64,000 nucleotides of DNA. Origin: Athripsodes cinereus. Taxonomy: Eukaryota; Arthropoda; Insecta; Trichoptera; Leptoceridae. The stretch spans positions 25,129,384 to 25,193,383 of the forward strand of contig OX388317.1 in assembly GCA_947579605.1 (NCBI GenBank), given 5' to 3'. Below are positions 30,398 through 41,282 of this stretch, piece after piece. A program made the position numbers and the translations under genes. Position 1 is the stretch's first letter, and each line of letters starts with the position of its first letter. The notes under the pieces are model-generated. The model was given only the letters and a program-made list of their open reading frames with translations. It did not search any database and had not been told where the DNA came from.

Positions 30398-32595
30398 AAA
30401 TTTCTGGGTTAGGGAATATTCGGTCTCGCATGAAGTATGAGGCTGAGCTGCACCAAGGATTTGAACTCTCTCGGTATCTTTCCGATAATGACTCAATAGA
30501 GTCGGCCTGGGAGGAGTTCCAGAGAGTGGTGAAGGCTGCAGCGGTTGCGTCCATTGGGTTCAAAGAGAGGAACAAACCACCATGGATGTCTATGGAGTCC
30601 TGGGGATATATTCAAGATCGCCAAAAAGTCAAAATACTCAGAGATGCTGAAAAGTCCCCTACGAAACTGGAGGCCCTAAGAAATTCGTACAGAGAGCTAG
30701 ACCGCCTGGTAAAGCAATCTGTGCGCAAAGACAGACGACGTGATGTCGAAGCCAAAATACAGCTTGCACAAACTGCCGCGGCCAGGAATGACTCGAAGAC
30801 TCTCTTTGAAATTACCCGCATGTTAGGAGGGAGAGGTCAGAATAAGACTGCTGACTCAATTAATGATAGCAGTGGAAACCTGATCTCTGCCCCTGACTTA
30901 GTAAGAGGAAGATGGAGAGAACACTTTGAGTTCATTCTAAACCGACCGGACCCCTCCTCACCTTTTGATGTTGGCAATGAGGATAGCGACCTAGATATCC
31001 CACAGGTATCTGGGATAGCCGAAACCCCCCCAACACATGAGGAGATTGAGGCAGCTGTAAAAAGGCTAAAAAACAACAAGGCCCCAGGTGAGGATGGAAT
31101 CCACGCAGAGCTCCTTAAGTATGGCATGAATGCGCTTATCCACCCACTGTACCATCTTTTTAACAAGGTGTGGAATGAGGAGCTCTGCCCGAAAGATTGG
31201 AGAAATGGATCCATCGTGACACTTTTCAAGAAGGGAAACCCACTGGAATGCGGAAACTACCGTGGCATCACACTACTTAGTGTGCCCGGTAAAGTTCTCT
31301 CACAAATCATATTGAGTCGCATTCAAAAACCAGTGTTGGCATCTCTGAGAAAGCAACAATGCGGGTTTGTGCCTGGCAAGTCCTGTTCGGACGCAATTTT
31401 CTGTGCCAGATGCGTAGTTCAACAGTCGCAAGAGTTCAACTCACCGCTTGCATGTTGCTTCATTGACTACGAAAAAGCTTTTGACAGCCCCCACAGACCA
31501 ACCATATGGAAAATACTGGCCGCGTATGGCATCCCGCCCAAGGTGGTAACCATGATCAAAGCCCTGCATATGGACTCTGAATGTTCTGTCAGAACATCAA
31601 GTGGTCCAACTGACACCTTCAGGATCACCACTGGAGTCCGGCAGGGCTGTGTATTGGCACCTTTTATCTTTGCCATAATTATGGACTACCTGCTCAGAAA
31701 ATCTATTCTGGGCCCTGGCGGTATGTCTTTATCACAGCGTGAAAACAGTGAGACGTCTGTGGGAGTGCTGCACGATCTTGAATATGCGGATGATCTAGCC
31801 CTTTTTGATACATCTGTGGACGGATTACAGTGCAACGCTAATGCTCTTTATGAAAATTCCTTGCGCCTTGGCCTTCGTATCAACGCTGGTAAAACGGAGT
31901 ACATATATAATAGTACATGCACGAGTACTCACACCCCACTAATGGTTGGTAATTCCCAAATATCTCAGGTTAGCAAATTCAGGTACCTGGGAGCAACCAT
32001 AACGCCAGAGGGTGATCTCCGATCGGAATTACCAATCCGCATAGGGGCAGCTAGTGGGGCTTTCAATAACATGAACAAAGTTTGGAAGGCGTCTGGACTC
32101 AGCATCAGGACAAAATGTCGCTTGTTCAATGCGTGCATCATCCCAATCCTTCTATATGGCTGTGAGTCTTGGCACTTAACCAAGGCTCAAGAGCGGAAGA
32201 TACTAAGCTTTGAAAACAGGTGTCTTAGAAGGATTTTGGATGTCAAATGGTATGAACATGTTACAAATGATGCTGTGCGCCGGCGCACCCAGCAGAGACC
32301 TGTAATCTCCGTAATACAGGAGAGACGATGGTCCTGGCTGGGACATGTTTTGAGAATGCCTAATGATAGTTGGCCAAAAAGAGCACTGTTTTTCCGTCCG
32401 CAGGGGTTCCGTCGGCCCGGGCGTCCCTCTTTCACAATACACCGTTCCTATGACAACGATATCAGAGCGCAAGGAATGTCGTGGAAAGAGGTGACGCAAT
32501 TGGCACAGAGACGCTCTGAATGGAGGAGGCTGGTTTCTGCCCTGTGCTCCCGAGAGGAGCGTTGAGGGCGATGATGATGATGATGAAATTTCTGG
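30398..32595 (+). mobile_element. 5'-truncated RTE-like LINE with target-site duplication
   Basis: The element body spans 30408-32585 and is bracketed by the 10-bp direct repeat aaatttctgg at 30398-30407 and 32586-32595. The 3' end is a gatgatgatgatgatga tail after the stop codon. The N-terminal endonuclease part is missing, as expected for incomplete reverse transcription. The long uninterrupted frame and the matching target duplication point to a fairly recent insertion. It sits in the exon 14-15 spacer. Confidence 0.85.
30430..32565 (+). CDS. LINE reverse transcriptase (RTE-like), truncated
   Basis: The frame is open from the truncation point at 30408; the Met at 30430 is only the first in frame. 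It has 711 residues. RT motifs in order: NNKAPGEDGIHAELLKYG (about 214), WRNGSIVTLFKKGNPLECGN with YRGITLL (about 257-282), QCGFVPGKSCSDAI, CCFIDYEKAFDSPHR (about 342), VRQGCVLAPFIF (about 403), and the catalytic YADDLALF (about 453). A C-terminal LLYGCESWHLT and 'RRWSWLGHVLRMP' region with a final RSEWRRLVSALCS is typical of RTE-like elements. The family copies its own RNA at a nicked target. The catalytic Asp pair is intact, but without the endonuclease this copy cannot be autonomous. Confidence 0.85.
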   Translation: MKYEAELHQGFELSRYLSDNDSIESAWEEFQRVVKAAAVASIGFKERNKPPWMSMESWGYIQDRQKVKILRDAEKSPTKLEALRNSYRELDRLVKQSVRKDRRRDVEAKIQLAQTAAARNDSKTLFEITRMLGGRGQNKTADSINDSSGNLISAPDLVRGRWREHFEFILNRPDPSSPFDVGNEDSDLDIPQVSGIAETPPTHEEIEAAVKRLKNNKAPGEDGIHAELLKYGMNALIHPLYHLFNKVWNEELCPKDWRNGSIVTLFKKGNPLECGNYRGITLLSVPGKVLSQIILSRIQKPVLASLRKQQCGFVPGKSCSDAIFCARCVVQQSQEFNSPLACCFIDYEKAFDSPHRPTIWKILAAYGIPPKVVTMIKALHMDSECSVRTSSGPTDTFRITTGVRQGCVLAPFIFAIIMDYLLRKSILGPGGMSLSQRENSETSVGVLHDLEYADDLALFDTSVDGLQCNANALYENSLRLGLRINAGKTEYIYNSTCTSTHTPLMVGNSQISQVSKFRYLGATITPEGDLRSELPIRIGAASGAFNNMNKVWKASGLSIRTKCRLFNACIIPILLYGCESWHLTKAQERKILSFENRCLRRILDVKWYEHVTNDAVRRRTQQRPVISVIQERRWSWLGHVLRMPNDSWPKRALFFRPQGFRRPGRPSFTIHRSYDNDIRAQGMSWKEVTQLAQRRSEWRRLVSALCSREER

Positions 32596-32895
32596 CCAAA
32601 TGCACTTAGGCGGTGATCTCTCTTGTCCCACAAGTGGAGAAAATGTCCGCATCTGCCGAGTAAAATCTGGTTGATCTTGTCGCATCTGGTCATAACAGTA
32701 AGCCAATATTCTAGGAGACTGTCTTAATAAATTTATGGGGATAAAGAAGAGATCCGCGAGGTGATTTCAAGGATAATAAATCATTTTAATGCATTGTTAT
32801 AATTTCAAGATAACTACTATGGAAAGGGTTTAGGCCTGCATATAATTGTGAGTTGAAATTCTATTTCTAACCTAATCGAATTGTTTCTGTTGTAG

Positions 32896-33146
32896 ACATA
32901 TATGCCATCGAGTTTGTGATGTCACAAAGAGGACAACCTTTAGCATTATTAGATGGATACACGTACGCTAAGAAAAATACTCTTTTGGATGGACGGGTCC
33001 TCTGGAGATGTTCCACACATTCGAGTAGAGGTTGCAATGCGAGCATTGTCACAAACGATAATACTTTGTTTGCTGTTAAGTATAGGCACAATCATGACAG
33101 ATCTAAAATATCTCGGGCTAATGGACAATATATTCCAATATATTAA
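32896..33146 (+). CDS. mod(mdg4): FLYWCH terminal exon 15
   Basis: Acceptor tttctgttgtag then AC (Asp with a G-ending donor). It encodes 83 residues: DIYAIEFVMSQRGQPLALLD, W37-R-C39, C47 and H65-N-H67, ending NGQYIPIY. It is the sister of exon 14; the two share the longer N-terminus and the LALLDG core. The polypyrimidine tract is short and interrupted by G, so this may be a weak acceptor. Confidence 0.86.
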
Positions 33147-33254
33147 ATCATTTTGTATGACTGTAGCGCTGAACAATCCGTATTGTCTCACCAAATTAAT
33201 GTACCTACTCTCTCAAAAAAAAATTTAACATATTTCTCACAGTAGTTTTCATAT

Positions 33255-33440
33255 TTTAAGTAATGTCGACCTAGGTAATTTGAAAGAAGTGTTTCTTTGT
33301 ACTATAAGTATACTAAATTTCTACTATAATACAGATTTATAATGACCTGATAAGTCGAAAGACGTCTCTCTCTTGGTTAATTACTTATAGTAGAAAGAAA
33401 CACTTGTTTCAAATTATCTAATTATGGAATTCTACTACGT
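33255..33440. mobile_element. Fold-back MITE ('gaaagacgtctctctct' family)
   Basis: The ends 'tttgaaagaagtgtttcttt' and 'agaaagaaacacttgtttca' are rough inverses around the shared core 'taagtcgaaagacgtctctc'. The flank 'attatggaattctactacgt' recurs after the copies at 13755 and 14770. Confidence 0.55.
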
Positions 33441-33454
33441 GTGCACCGACACAT

Positions 33455-34430
33455 TTAATAATATCGACCCGTTTCTTTCTGTAAATAATTACTGGTAATA
33501 TTGTTTATTAATTTTTTACTAGTGGCAACTTCATGATTCATACATAATGAAGTTTGCTACAGACATAAGTTCAATTATTGCTGTTTTCGGATGTGGATGC
33601 GCTATTTAAGCTTATTTTATCTGTTTGCTTCAGTCCATAAAAATAAATTCAAATGCTTTCGTAGTTAACACGAAGAATGACACTAAAAATCAAACTTTTA
33701 TGGACCGAATGCAAACTGATATAATTGTTATTAATTGATTTGAAGTTAATTTGTAAAACTCCATGTTAATATATCCACTGAGAAAAATACTCACAACGGA
33801 TCATTGGTACGTACTATCAGATTAGGACCAGAAATAGTACAAACGATTCATTAGTACGAATCTATAATATTAACCTATCGCAAACAAGTCGTTGGTAAAT
33901 TTACCAACAATTTGTTTGCGAAAAGTTAATATTATAGATCGCCGCTTTGTATCCTTTAGATCCATGAGTAGAACAAATCCATCGAAACCTTTCTCCTGAC
34001 AAAGACACTTGTTTGGCAAATGTATATCTTCCAGCCATTAAGTCGTTGGTAAATTTACCAACAATTTGTTTGCGAAAAGTTAATATTATAGATTCGTACT
34101 AATGAATCGTTTTTACTATCTCTGGTCCTAATCTGATAGTACGTACCAATGATTCGTTGTGAAATTCCGTTAATATTTTTATCAGTGTGGGAGAAAACAC
34201 AATTGGTGTTAGTTTTACTTTGTATTTAGTTTCGAGTGACCTAGTTTCAACTGATAAAGTCATTGTCAAACCAGTTTGATAAATAGCGCGTACATATCCG
34301 AAGACAGCAAGAACTAAACTTAGATCTGTAGCAAACTTCACTACTTACGAATTTTGGTGTTGCCACTAGAAAAAAAATGAACAATACTACCAGTAATCAT
34401 TTACAGAAAGAGACAGGTTGATATTACTTA
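33455..34430. mobile_element. Large fold-back element with nested hairpins
   Basis: The outer arms start near 33475 ('gtttctttctgtaaataatt') and 34410 (inverse) and stay alignable for over 200 bp. Inside, a second inverted pair 'acgtactatcagattaggac' / 'gtcctaatctgatagtacgt' encloses a central hairpin 'ttggtaaatttaccaacaat' that occurs twice. The total length is about 970 bp. The whole can fold on itself. No transposase frame. Confidence 0.65.
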
Positions 34431-35830
34431 AAATATCAAAAGAACTCCAAGAAAAATGTATGTAAAAAAGATTTTAAAGTGAGTATATTAACTGACCACT
34501 TTTTTATCATGAAACGTATTATGTTTGACGTTTAAACAAATGCTGTGAAAATGGTTCAGTACTGAAGAGAAGTCGAAAATGAATAACTATTTAGTATTAT
34601 TATTATTGTCTATTAGCTAATCTTTTTTGTAAAAAAAATAAGTTAAGTAAAAAATAATCTCATCTAAATACGTACCTATTGAATGTCGTAGGATTTTTAG
34701 ATGTAAGATATTTATTATATTGCCACCAGGCAATAAGTTGGCCAATTGTTTATGATTGTATTTTATTTGATCAAATAATGTATCATTATGACTGTAATGT
34801 CTTTAGGTTTTTGGGTGTAAATTTGTGAAATGGTATTGTGAGTAATTAATAATTGTATATAATATAACAAATGATAAAAAAGGAAATGAAAACCATATTC
34901 TATTCAATTAGGCGGACTAGTGGCTGTAAACACGTTCGACTTGCAAGAGAAGGGAAATAAGCAAAATTGTACTATTGACTTTTCAAAACTGAATCAATGT
35001 GAATGAATCATGTAGGAAATTTTTAACTTTATTTGATTTTTTTTTTAAATTCGGGAGCCCTGGGAATGGACCCCATATGCTCTTATGTTAAAGACAAAAC
35101 TGCGCCCAACGATCCCTAGCTAAGTGCGTACCACAATTGGCAACGAAATCACCTGAGGAAAGAATAGTTGAAGACATCTTGAATCAGAATTTGTGAAATC
35201 ATTCGTTAAAATAAATCATATTTTAAATGATTGAGTGTATACGTCTATATGTTGTTCATTTTAGTAATTTTGTAATGTAAAAATAAAAAGTGTCAAGTCT
35301 TTCAAGTGAATGTGTTTTTATAGAATACTTCTCCTTCCTTCTTTTTGATCTTATTTTACTTTTGTACAATAAAAAACGTCTGTGGGTTTCATAAAGACAT
35401 CTCGACATTATTTTAAGAGATTTAGAGTTTTCTTATTTTATCGTTTATATTTGTTTATTTTTTTTTATTGCCTTCTTAGGTTTTGTTTTTTTTTTCGTTT
35501 ATTTAATTGCCTATTTTCAGTGATACTTAATTATGAAAAGTGAGAAAGCACAAAAAAATATCAGTGTTTTTTTAGTTAGTTTTTTAGTTTTCAATGATTA
35601 GTTGGAATATATTATCTTTTACGAATGTTTTCCCACCCTAGCTATATTGAAATTGTCATGTACGTGTTTTTTTTATTGTATTATTTATTAATTTCAATGT
35701 ATACAAAAATAAAAGTTTTTTGTCTTCTTCTGTTTATGATGTAATATTAATTTTTCATTATTTATCTCAGTATAGGTACAATGGTGCATACATTATTTTA
35801 TTTTTAGTTTTACTTAAAATTTGAGTTCAT
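34431..35830. other. Gene-free AT-rich stretch
   Basis: Long T-rich tracts (35450-35560) and no frame with a recognisable domain. No FLYWCH pattern in any frame on either strand. Confidence 0.45.
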
Positions 35831-35831
35831 C

Positions 35832-35960
35832 GGTAGCCTGGAGGAAGAGTCTCGGCCTCATTAACAAGAGGTGCACGGTTCGATCCCAGGTACCATCGAA
35901 TTCCCCTTTCACGACACAAGCTTTTAGCTTACTGTGAAAGTTGTATAAAGTTGTATTTTG
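35832..35960 (+). repeat. tRNA-related SINE-like sequence
   Basis: 'gtagcctggaggaagagtct' resembles an A box region, and 'cacggttcgatcccaggtac' about 40 bases later contains a B box match (GGTTCGATCCC). A complete cloverleaf cannot be drawn. A short AT-rich body follows. It is most likely a SINE head. Confidence 0.5.
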
Positions 35961-36064
35961 GTTTAGAACAAAAACCCAGATATAACTTTTTTTTTAAATC
36001 TGTCGTGTAAGGAACATTGAATACATATTTAGCTTAAGAAATACATTCCTACCGGAGCGCGCGA

Positions 36065-36310
36065 TAAAGAATAACTATACTATCTATACTCTATCCTCAC
36101 GTCGTGTCCCAAGTGGGGTAGGCAGAGAGAATGGAACGCCAAACAAATCTATCTTTACACACTTCCTTCGATTCCTCTACATGCATACAGTTTCTCATAT
36201 ACGCACGTCGGTTCCTCTAACTCAACACACGGCCGTCTTTGAGAATTTGTTCCACGTGATTAAGCCACGTGGTTCTCGGACGCCCGTGCTTCCTCACACC
36301 CTTAAAGATA
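36065..36310 (-). mobile_element. LINE C-terminal fragment
   Basis: Minus strand, same family as 57461-58009: 'tcacgtcgtgtcccaagtgg', 'ggtaggcagagagaatggaa', 'aacacacggccgtctttgag', 'gattaagccacgtggttctc'. Truncated and out of frame in places. Confidence 0.6.
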
Positions 36311-36460
36311 AAGAATAATTGTAGACATAAAGTTGTAACAATGCTAATCTCATTTTCTGAGTAAAGTATCATTTTAGATAGGTATAACAGTTATTCCGTA
36401 TTTGAAAGTATGGCTAACTGTATTTGTAGGTACAGCATTACATTTTATGATTTATTTTAG

Positions 36461-36696
36461 TTCGATACATCACATCCAGGAGAGGGAAACCTCTTCTAAT
36501 GGTTGGAGGATATACATTTGCCAAACAAGTGTCTTTGTCAGGAGAAAGGTTTCGATGGATTTGTTCTACTCATGGATCTAAAGGATGCAAAGCGGCGATC
36601 ATCACTAGAGGAGATTACATAGAGTACACAAGATATGAACATAATCACGAAAAACCTAAATATTGTCTTATAAATGAACAATATGTGAAATTATAA
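36461..36696 (+). CDS. mod(mdg4): FLYWCH terminal exon 16
   Basis: Acceptor tttatgatttattttag then TT. It encodes 78 residues: VRYITSRRGKPLLMVGGYTF, W33-I-C35, C43, H61-N-H63, ending LINEQYVKL. The usual VDG is VGG. From here on the exons have a fixed 12-residue linker before the Trp ('K..L..G...R'). An AATAAA about 25 bases after the stop (near 36722) could end its transcript. Confidence 0.87.
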
Positions 36697-37400
36697 GACT
36701 GAGGTTGATTGTAAAAATGATAATAAATATTTGAATAATTTCTTGTGTTTTATTTTTTGTTTGATATTTCCAGATATTCTAGATATTTTAAAGAAGAGCA
36801 TCATAATTTTTTTTTGCTATTCCTTGTTTTTTTTTTTTTTTTATACACGTATTTTCTGCATACTACTGGTTTATGGTTCAAATATGTGTATGTTTTATTT
36901 TTATTATTCTCGTTGATATATACGTATGTTTCTTTAATTTTAATAACCGGGTTGATTGGAAGACATTACATTCCAGTAATAAACTCGCACTCCGAACATT
37001 GAATTGTATAACTGATATTTTTATGATACTTTGCATTGCTTTAAAATATTGTAACCAATGTACAGTGAAAATAAAATAAATAAAGCATTCTGCAAGAAAT
37101 AATAGCAGGACTATCTGAGGGTACAAACTACAGGAGGCGCCTTCGTTGAAAATATTTCGAAGATCTAAACGAGGACATGAGCTGCGGTGGATTGTGCGTG
37201 ATACTCAAGAGGGTCTCACAGCTCAAAGTGTGAATTTCAAGTAGTTTTACATTTTCCACGAGAAGTAACGCCCTTGCCTTTGACTCACTAGAGCTAAATT
37301 CCCGATCTGGGATAAATGATGTATGGGCTTTTTCGAATTATCCTGATTCTAGAACTATTTATTATTCTGGCATGCTATTGTTGTTGTCTTATTGTATATT
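36697..37400. other. Exon 16 downstream spacer
   Basis: Includes a T-run (36825-36842) and a repeat tail 'caatgtacagtgaaaataaa' (about 37055-37085) shared with 9390 and 61500. No gene. Confidence 0.4.
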
Positions 37401-37404
37401 TTTG

Positions 37405-37625
37405 TCTGCTTCTCACGGCTAGAGGGACATAGAAGAAGTGTAGTCAAAATATTCCGCACACGAGGGTTTTTTGACCGGCCAGCCCTTCAGTCTGACCATT
37501 TTGGCACCTGCGGTGTGAACACATTTTAATTTCGGATAAATGGAAGTCCCCAGACTTCCACGATATCTGGGCGGTCGGTTGGTCTCCTTCAATGTCCTAG
37601 GTCTGGGTGTAACATGTATATAAGT
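37405..37625 (-). repeat. Repeat B copy
   Basis: Inverted relative to 1775-1970: 'ctcacggctagagggacata', 'ttttgaccggccagcccttc', 'gataaatggaagtccccaga', 'tctgggcggtcggttggtct'. Confidence 0.6.
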
Positions 37626-37745
37626 CAGGTGCATTGTATGTATATTATTTAACGTCGCGTTAGTAGTTAGAACCCATGATACAAGATTCATATCTTAGTG
37701 GGACTAGCTTGATCTGTGTGAGTTATTCATCATGGACTCCACATT
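37600..37745 (+). repeat. Repeat C fragment
   Basis: 'gtctgggtgtaacatgtata' to 'gggactagcttgatctgtgt' is shared with the intron ahead of exons 2 (about 5580-5710) and 3 (about 7780-7890), so that stretch is an older dispersed repeat rather than part of the exon unit. Confidence 0.5.
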
Positions 37746-38032
37746 ATGTTTTATATATTAGTCGATTAGGCAATGTTTATTATACTCGTTTATGTATAAG
37801 TAAAAATTAAACACTTCTATATAGTACTTCCACGGGACATTATTGATCTCGTGCCGAATTTCAGGAATTCCGCTCTTATCATCAGACCAATATTACTTTA
37901 AGTTTCAAACTTCAATGCAAACCCTTAGAGTTACTATACAAAAGTGTTTTGTTTTTACTAATTCAACATGAGCATCCAGCAAGTTCCGTCGGTTGACAAC
38001 GTCGACTAAATCTCGTTTATATTTTATTCCAG

Positions 38033-38274
38033 TTAAATACATTATATCTAGCAGAGGAAAACCTCTTTTGGTGTACGAAGGGCACACATATAGTAAACAA
38101 TCTATACTGACAGGAGGTAGAGCTCGCTGGGTTTGTTCAACACACGCGTGTAAAGGCTGCAACGCTTCCATCACAACCACTTCAGACGATTGGATACAAT
38201 GTTTGAGGGGTGAACATGATCACGACAGAACAAAGTATTGCGTCGTTACTAAGAGATATATTAGATACAGATAA
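38033..38274 (+). CDS. mod(mdg4): FLYWCH terminal exon 17
   Basis: Acceptor tatattttattccag then TT. It encodes 80 residues: VKYIISSRGKPLLVYEGHTY, W33-V-C35, C43, H62-D-H64, ending VVTKRYIRYR. Unusual points: YEGH in place of VDGY (the aromatic of GY is His), and TK in place of NG near the end. A reversed copy of the gatgatgatg LINE tail (38312-38372) begins about 40 bases downstream. Confidence 0.85.
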
Positions 38275-38311
38275 ATTGAGATATTATCAAGGCATTAAGT
38301 TAAATAAAAAT

Positions 38312-38372
38312 AATAGGCGCCCTTGAGACGGTCTAGGGACGGCGTCAAAACAAAATTATCCAGAATCATCAT
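38312..38372 (-). mobile_element. LINE 3'-tail fragment
   Basis: The complement of the unit-1 insertion at 5433-5500: 'gcgcccttgagacggtctag' then 'gcgtcaaaacaaaatta' and an atcatcatcatc run. Confidence 0.55.
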
Positions 38373-38674
38373 CATCATTAACTATGTTTATTGTATTTAG
38401 TAAAATAAAATGAAGTATTTTTTACAAAATTATTGGTTTCTTTATCCTTTCCATGTACTCGTATGTAATTTGTATCTTGGGGCTTTTCCCTGGAATTAAG
38501 AATTGATAAATTGTATTGTGGTCTTGAAAGTTTTTCAACGAAACTCTAGTGTTGTCTAGAAATAATAATAAGTTATAGTATAACTCTAAATCATATTTTA
38601 TTTTCTATTAATAGATATGCAGTTTTGCAAAATTAACTCAATATTAATAAGGCTTAGAATAGACGACGTCACTT

Positions 38675-38765
38675 TATTTGGTAGTTCCACAGACGGGATT
38701 CGAACCTGCAACCCATCATTTTCGCAAGGTGAGCTTTGTCCAATAAGGCTACTCAGTGACATACT
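38675..38765 (-). repeat. tRNA-related SINE-like sequence
   Basis: On the minus strand 'gtcactgagtagccttattg' precedes 'gcaggttcgaatcccgtctg', giving an A-box-like and a perfect B-box-like element about 30 bases apart. The acceptor stem is not complementary, so this is a tRNA-derived repeat rather than a working tRNA gene. Confidence 0.5.
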
Positions 38766-38864
38766 GAGACAGATGTACGGTAGCTGAAGAGACATTAATA
38801 CATAATATATCTTCATTATCCGTACTTTGACTGGACTAACATCCATACATTACTGTTGTTTCAG

Positions 38865-39100
38865 TTGAATTTGGCTTGTCACAAAAAGGAAAAAGACTAT
38901 TATTCTACGGTGGATACACGTTCTCTTATAGAAACACTGTTGCTGGCAACAAAACGCAATGGTACTGCTCTTGTTCATCTGCTAAAAAGTGCAAAGCGAC
39001 TGTTCGACTGATGGACGGGAAGGTTTTCTATGCAAATAATGAACATACTCATAATATGCCCAACTATGCTAAAATCAATGGAAGGTTTCTTAGAATATAA
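38865..39100 (+). CDS. mod(mdg4): FLYWCH terminal exon 18
   Basis: Acceptor attactgttgtttcag then TT. It encodes 78 residues: VEFGLSQKGKRLLFYGGYTF, W33-Y-C35, C43, H61-T-H63, ending KINGRFLRI. With exon 19 it shares 'YGGYT', W-Y-C, a C-K-A-(T/S) with no 'KG' before the Cys, and an H-x-H followed by (N/E)MP. A fourth Cys sits at residue 37 (CSCSSAKKC). AATAAA near 39178. Confidence 0.86.
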
Positions 39101-39194
39101 TGAAACTGCTAATTTTTTTATTTTTCTTTGAAAATTTGTATTTTTATAGTTGTTAGTTTTTTTTTACAAATATAAACAAAATAAAATGGTGTCT

Positions 39195-39330
39195 TCTTCT
39201 TTTTCTATCAGTGCCGTATCAGGTCACCCCGACGTTGGCAATCACTCTGTAGAATGCTCTCCTGTCCTGCGCTGTTCGAACCAGCTCTCTCACTTGGGTT
39301 ACTCCGGTTCATTGCCGCAAATTACGCAGC
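39195..39330 (-). mobile_element. LINE 3'-end fragment
   Basis: Minus strand of the gaagaag-type family: 'tatcaggtcaccccgacgtt' and 'ggcaatcactctgtagaatg'. The leading cttcttcttt is the tail. Confidence 0.55.
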
Positions 39331-39334
39331 CCCG

Positions 39335-40310
39335 ACATCTACGTCTTTCCCAATCTACGACGTCCCTTAATCTTTCATTCTGTTATTAACTGTAGAAGCC
39401 GATATTTATCTTACTTGTTTTTGAGTGTCCTATAAAAGGCAGTTATTTAAAGCGATTCTGTATCAATGAGATATTTTCTCTTCGTGACAGTTGTTATTTT
39501 CTGATTCAAGTTAAACAAGAGTAGTGTGAAAGAGGGTTCTAGGCTATTGGCAGCTGCGTGAACAGAAAAAATGTATTCTTTATAGTCAACTATAATTTCA
39601 TTACCAGGGTCATAGTTTCTACCGTATCACGGAGATTACAGATATATTGTATTGAACTCAGTGTATTGGCGTATTATTTCATTTGGACATGTTCATACCA
39701 CATAGCATCCTTGTTTGACACTTATTTTCGAAGTATCATCCGATCTTGAACCTTCGTTTGGTGCCAATATTCAAAGCCAAATAGATGATAGAAGCATGAA
39801 CTGGCTATACTAATTCCAGATACCCTCCATATTCTGTTATTACTGAATGCCCTTCTGATTGTTTTGATGTGGACTGGTTGTTCCAACTGGAGGTCATCCT
39901 TTGGTGTTGTGATCTTTGACAGGTATTTAAATTAATCAAATATTCAACCAAATATTAATATTATTTATTTATATAACATCTTTCATATTTTAGTTTTACC
40001 AAATAATACACAATATTCCTGGGGGGGGCTAAAAAGGCCACTTTATATGAATCATAATAGGATCATGTTAGGAATTGTAAAACGATTCAACGGCAACATT
40101 TCACCAACTATGAATCTTTTGATGAAATGAATTGCGGGTGAATCGCGTACAATCGTAACCATTTTACGAAAATTAAAGGAATTGCTACGGAACTGCTGGC
40201 AATTCGGGAAATGAATAATCTGTAGATGAATTGCTCAATGTGGCCAATCTTGGCCCCCTGGTCAATCGCAAGGATCCTTCCCTTACATTTTTCTGTCATT
40301 AGCTCACGAT
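39335..40310. other. Exon 18-19 spacer
   Basis: A short piece of repeat A lies at 39405-39440 ('gagtgtcctataaaaggcag'). 39520-39930 looks like decayed retroelement sequence but no domain is readable. A run of nine G at 40021-40029 stands out. Confidence 0.4.
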
Positions 40311-40327
40311 CCTTTGTTTATTTTTAG

Positions 40328-40566
40328 TTCAATATCTTACTTCAAAAAGAGGCAAGAAGTTACTTTACTACGGCGGATATACATACTTCATAAAGCACAC
40401 ATATGTTGGGAAAAAGATGAACTGGTATTGCTCAACCAATAGCAAGAAGAAGTGCAAAGCATCTATATCCATGATACAAGGAAAAATTATCAATGTACTT
40501 AATGAACATAATCATGAAATGCCCAAATATTCTAAAATCTCTGGAAAACTTATTCGGTCTCATTGA
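40328..40566 (+). CDS. mod(mdg4): FLYWCH terminal exon 19 (no internal start codon near its 5' end)
   Basis: Acceptor cctttgtttatttttag then TT. It encodes 79 residues: VQYLTSKRGKKLLYYGGYTY, W33-Y-C35, C43, H61-N-H63, then PKYSKISGKLIRSH and stop. It is as well formed as its neighbours, but would be missed by a start-codon-based ORF search because its frame has no start codon until midway. NG is SG at the end. AATAAA near 40627 lies about 60 bases downstream. It is the closest relative of exon 18. Confidence 0.86.
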
Positions 40567-41260
40567 ATATTTTTTTTATAAATGTCTGTAATATACCTAG
40601 TTCAGATATGTAAATAATACGTCCTAATAAACTAAAGTCAAAAAGTAATACAAGTCTGTGTTATTTTTTTATGTAGGTATTCTGTATTCGACGTGCACTC
40701 AAATTTATGTTAAATTTTTCATAGTTTTTGTACATTGTTTGTAAAGCAATCCCTTCGTTTCCCCTTTATTTTGTAATAAGTTTTCTAAAAGATACGCTAA
40801 ATTCAATCGAAAAGTGCCATTCGTTAATGTCTTGGAATTTAAAAAGTTATTTATGTACATATATGGACAATTTTTAAAGCACCGTTTATTCATAACATAA
40901 CCTCAAGGGTGCCATATTGTGTGTCTATCGTCCGAAGTTCTCAGGAAACAGGTGTTTATATCTTCAAGTTCCTTCACCGTGTTATTAACAGATCTGGCAT
41001 ACCATGTTGTTGGGGAAACACGATGATTATAGAGTATTGAGTGTCTCAATTCTCAATGCATGACTTTAATTTTTGTGTAAGTTTTACGTTAATTTTAACC
41101 GAACAAATTTCTTTTTGTTTTAAAAAGCTTAATGCATTAAAAATATTGCATCTGATTCACATATCGTATAAGGAACACGATGAGATATATATCTGGAACA
41201 CTTGGTAAGAAAATAAATAGCATATTTTATACTTCTCAAATTAAATACCTACCTCAACTA
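40567..41260. other. Exon 19-20 spacer
   Basis: AT-rich, with no recognised repeat or gene. Confidence 0.4.
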
Positions 41261-41282
41261 AATGCTTTTATGGGTGTTGCAG

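Noticed and set aside
30612..32706. Several frames of 69-167 codons on the minus strand in the LINE
   Set aside because: They are shadows of the real plus-strand RT frame, with no recognisable domain.
35832..35905. Possible tRNA gene
   Set aside because: The B box is good but the acceptor and anticodon stems do not pair; better described as a SINE head.
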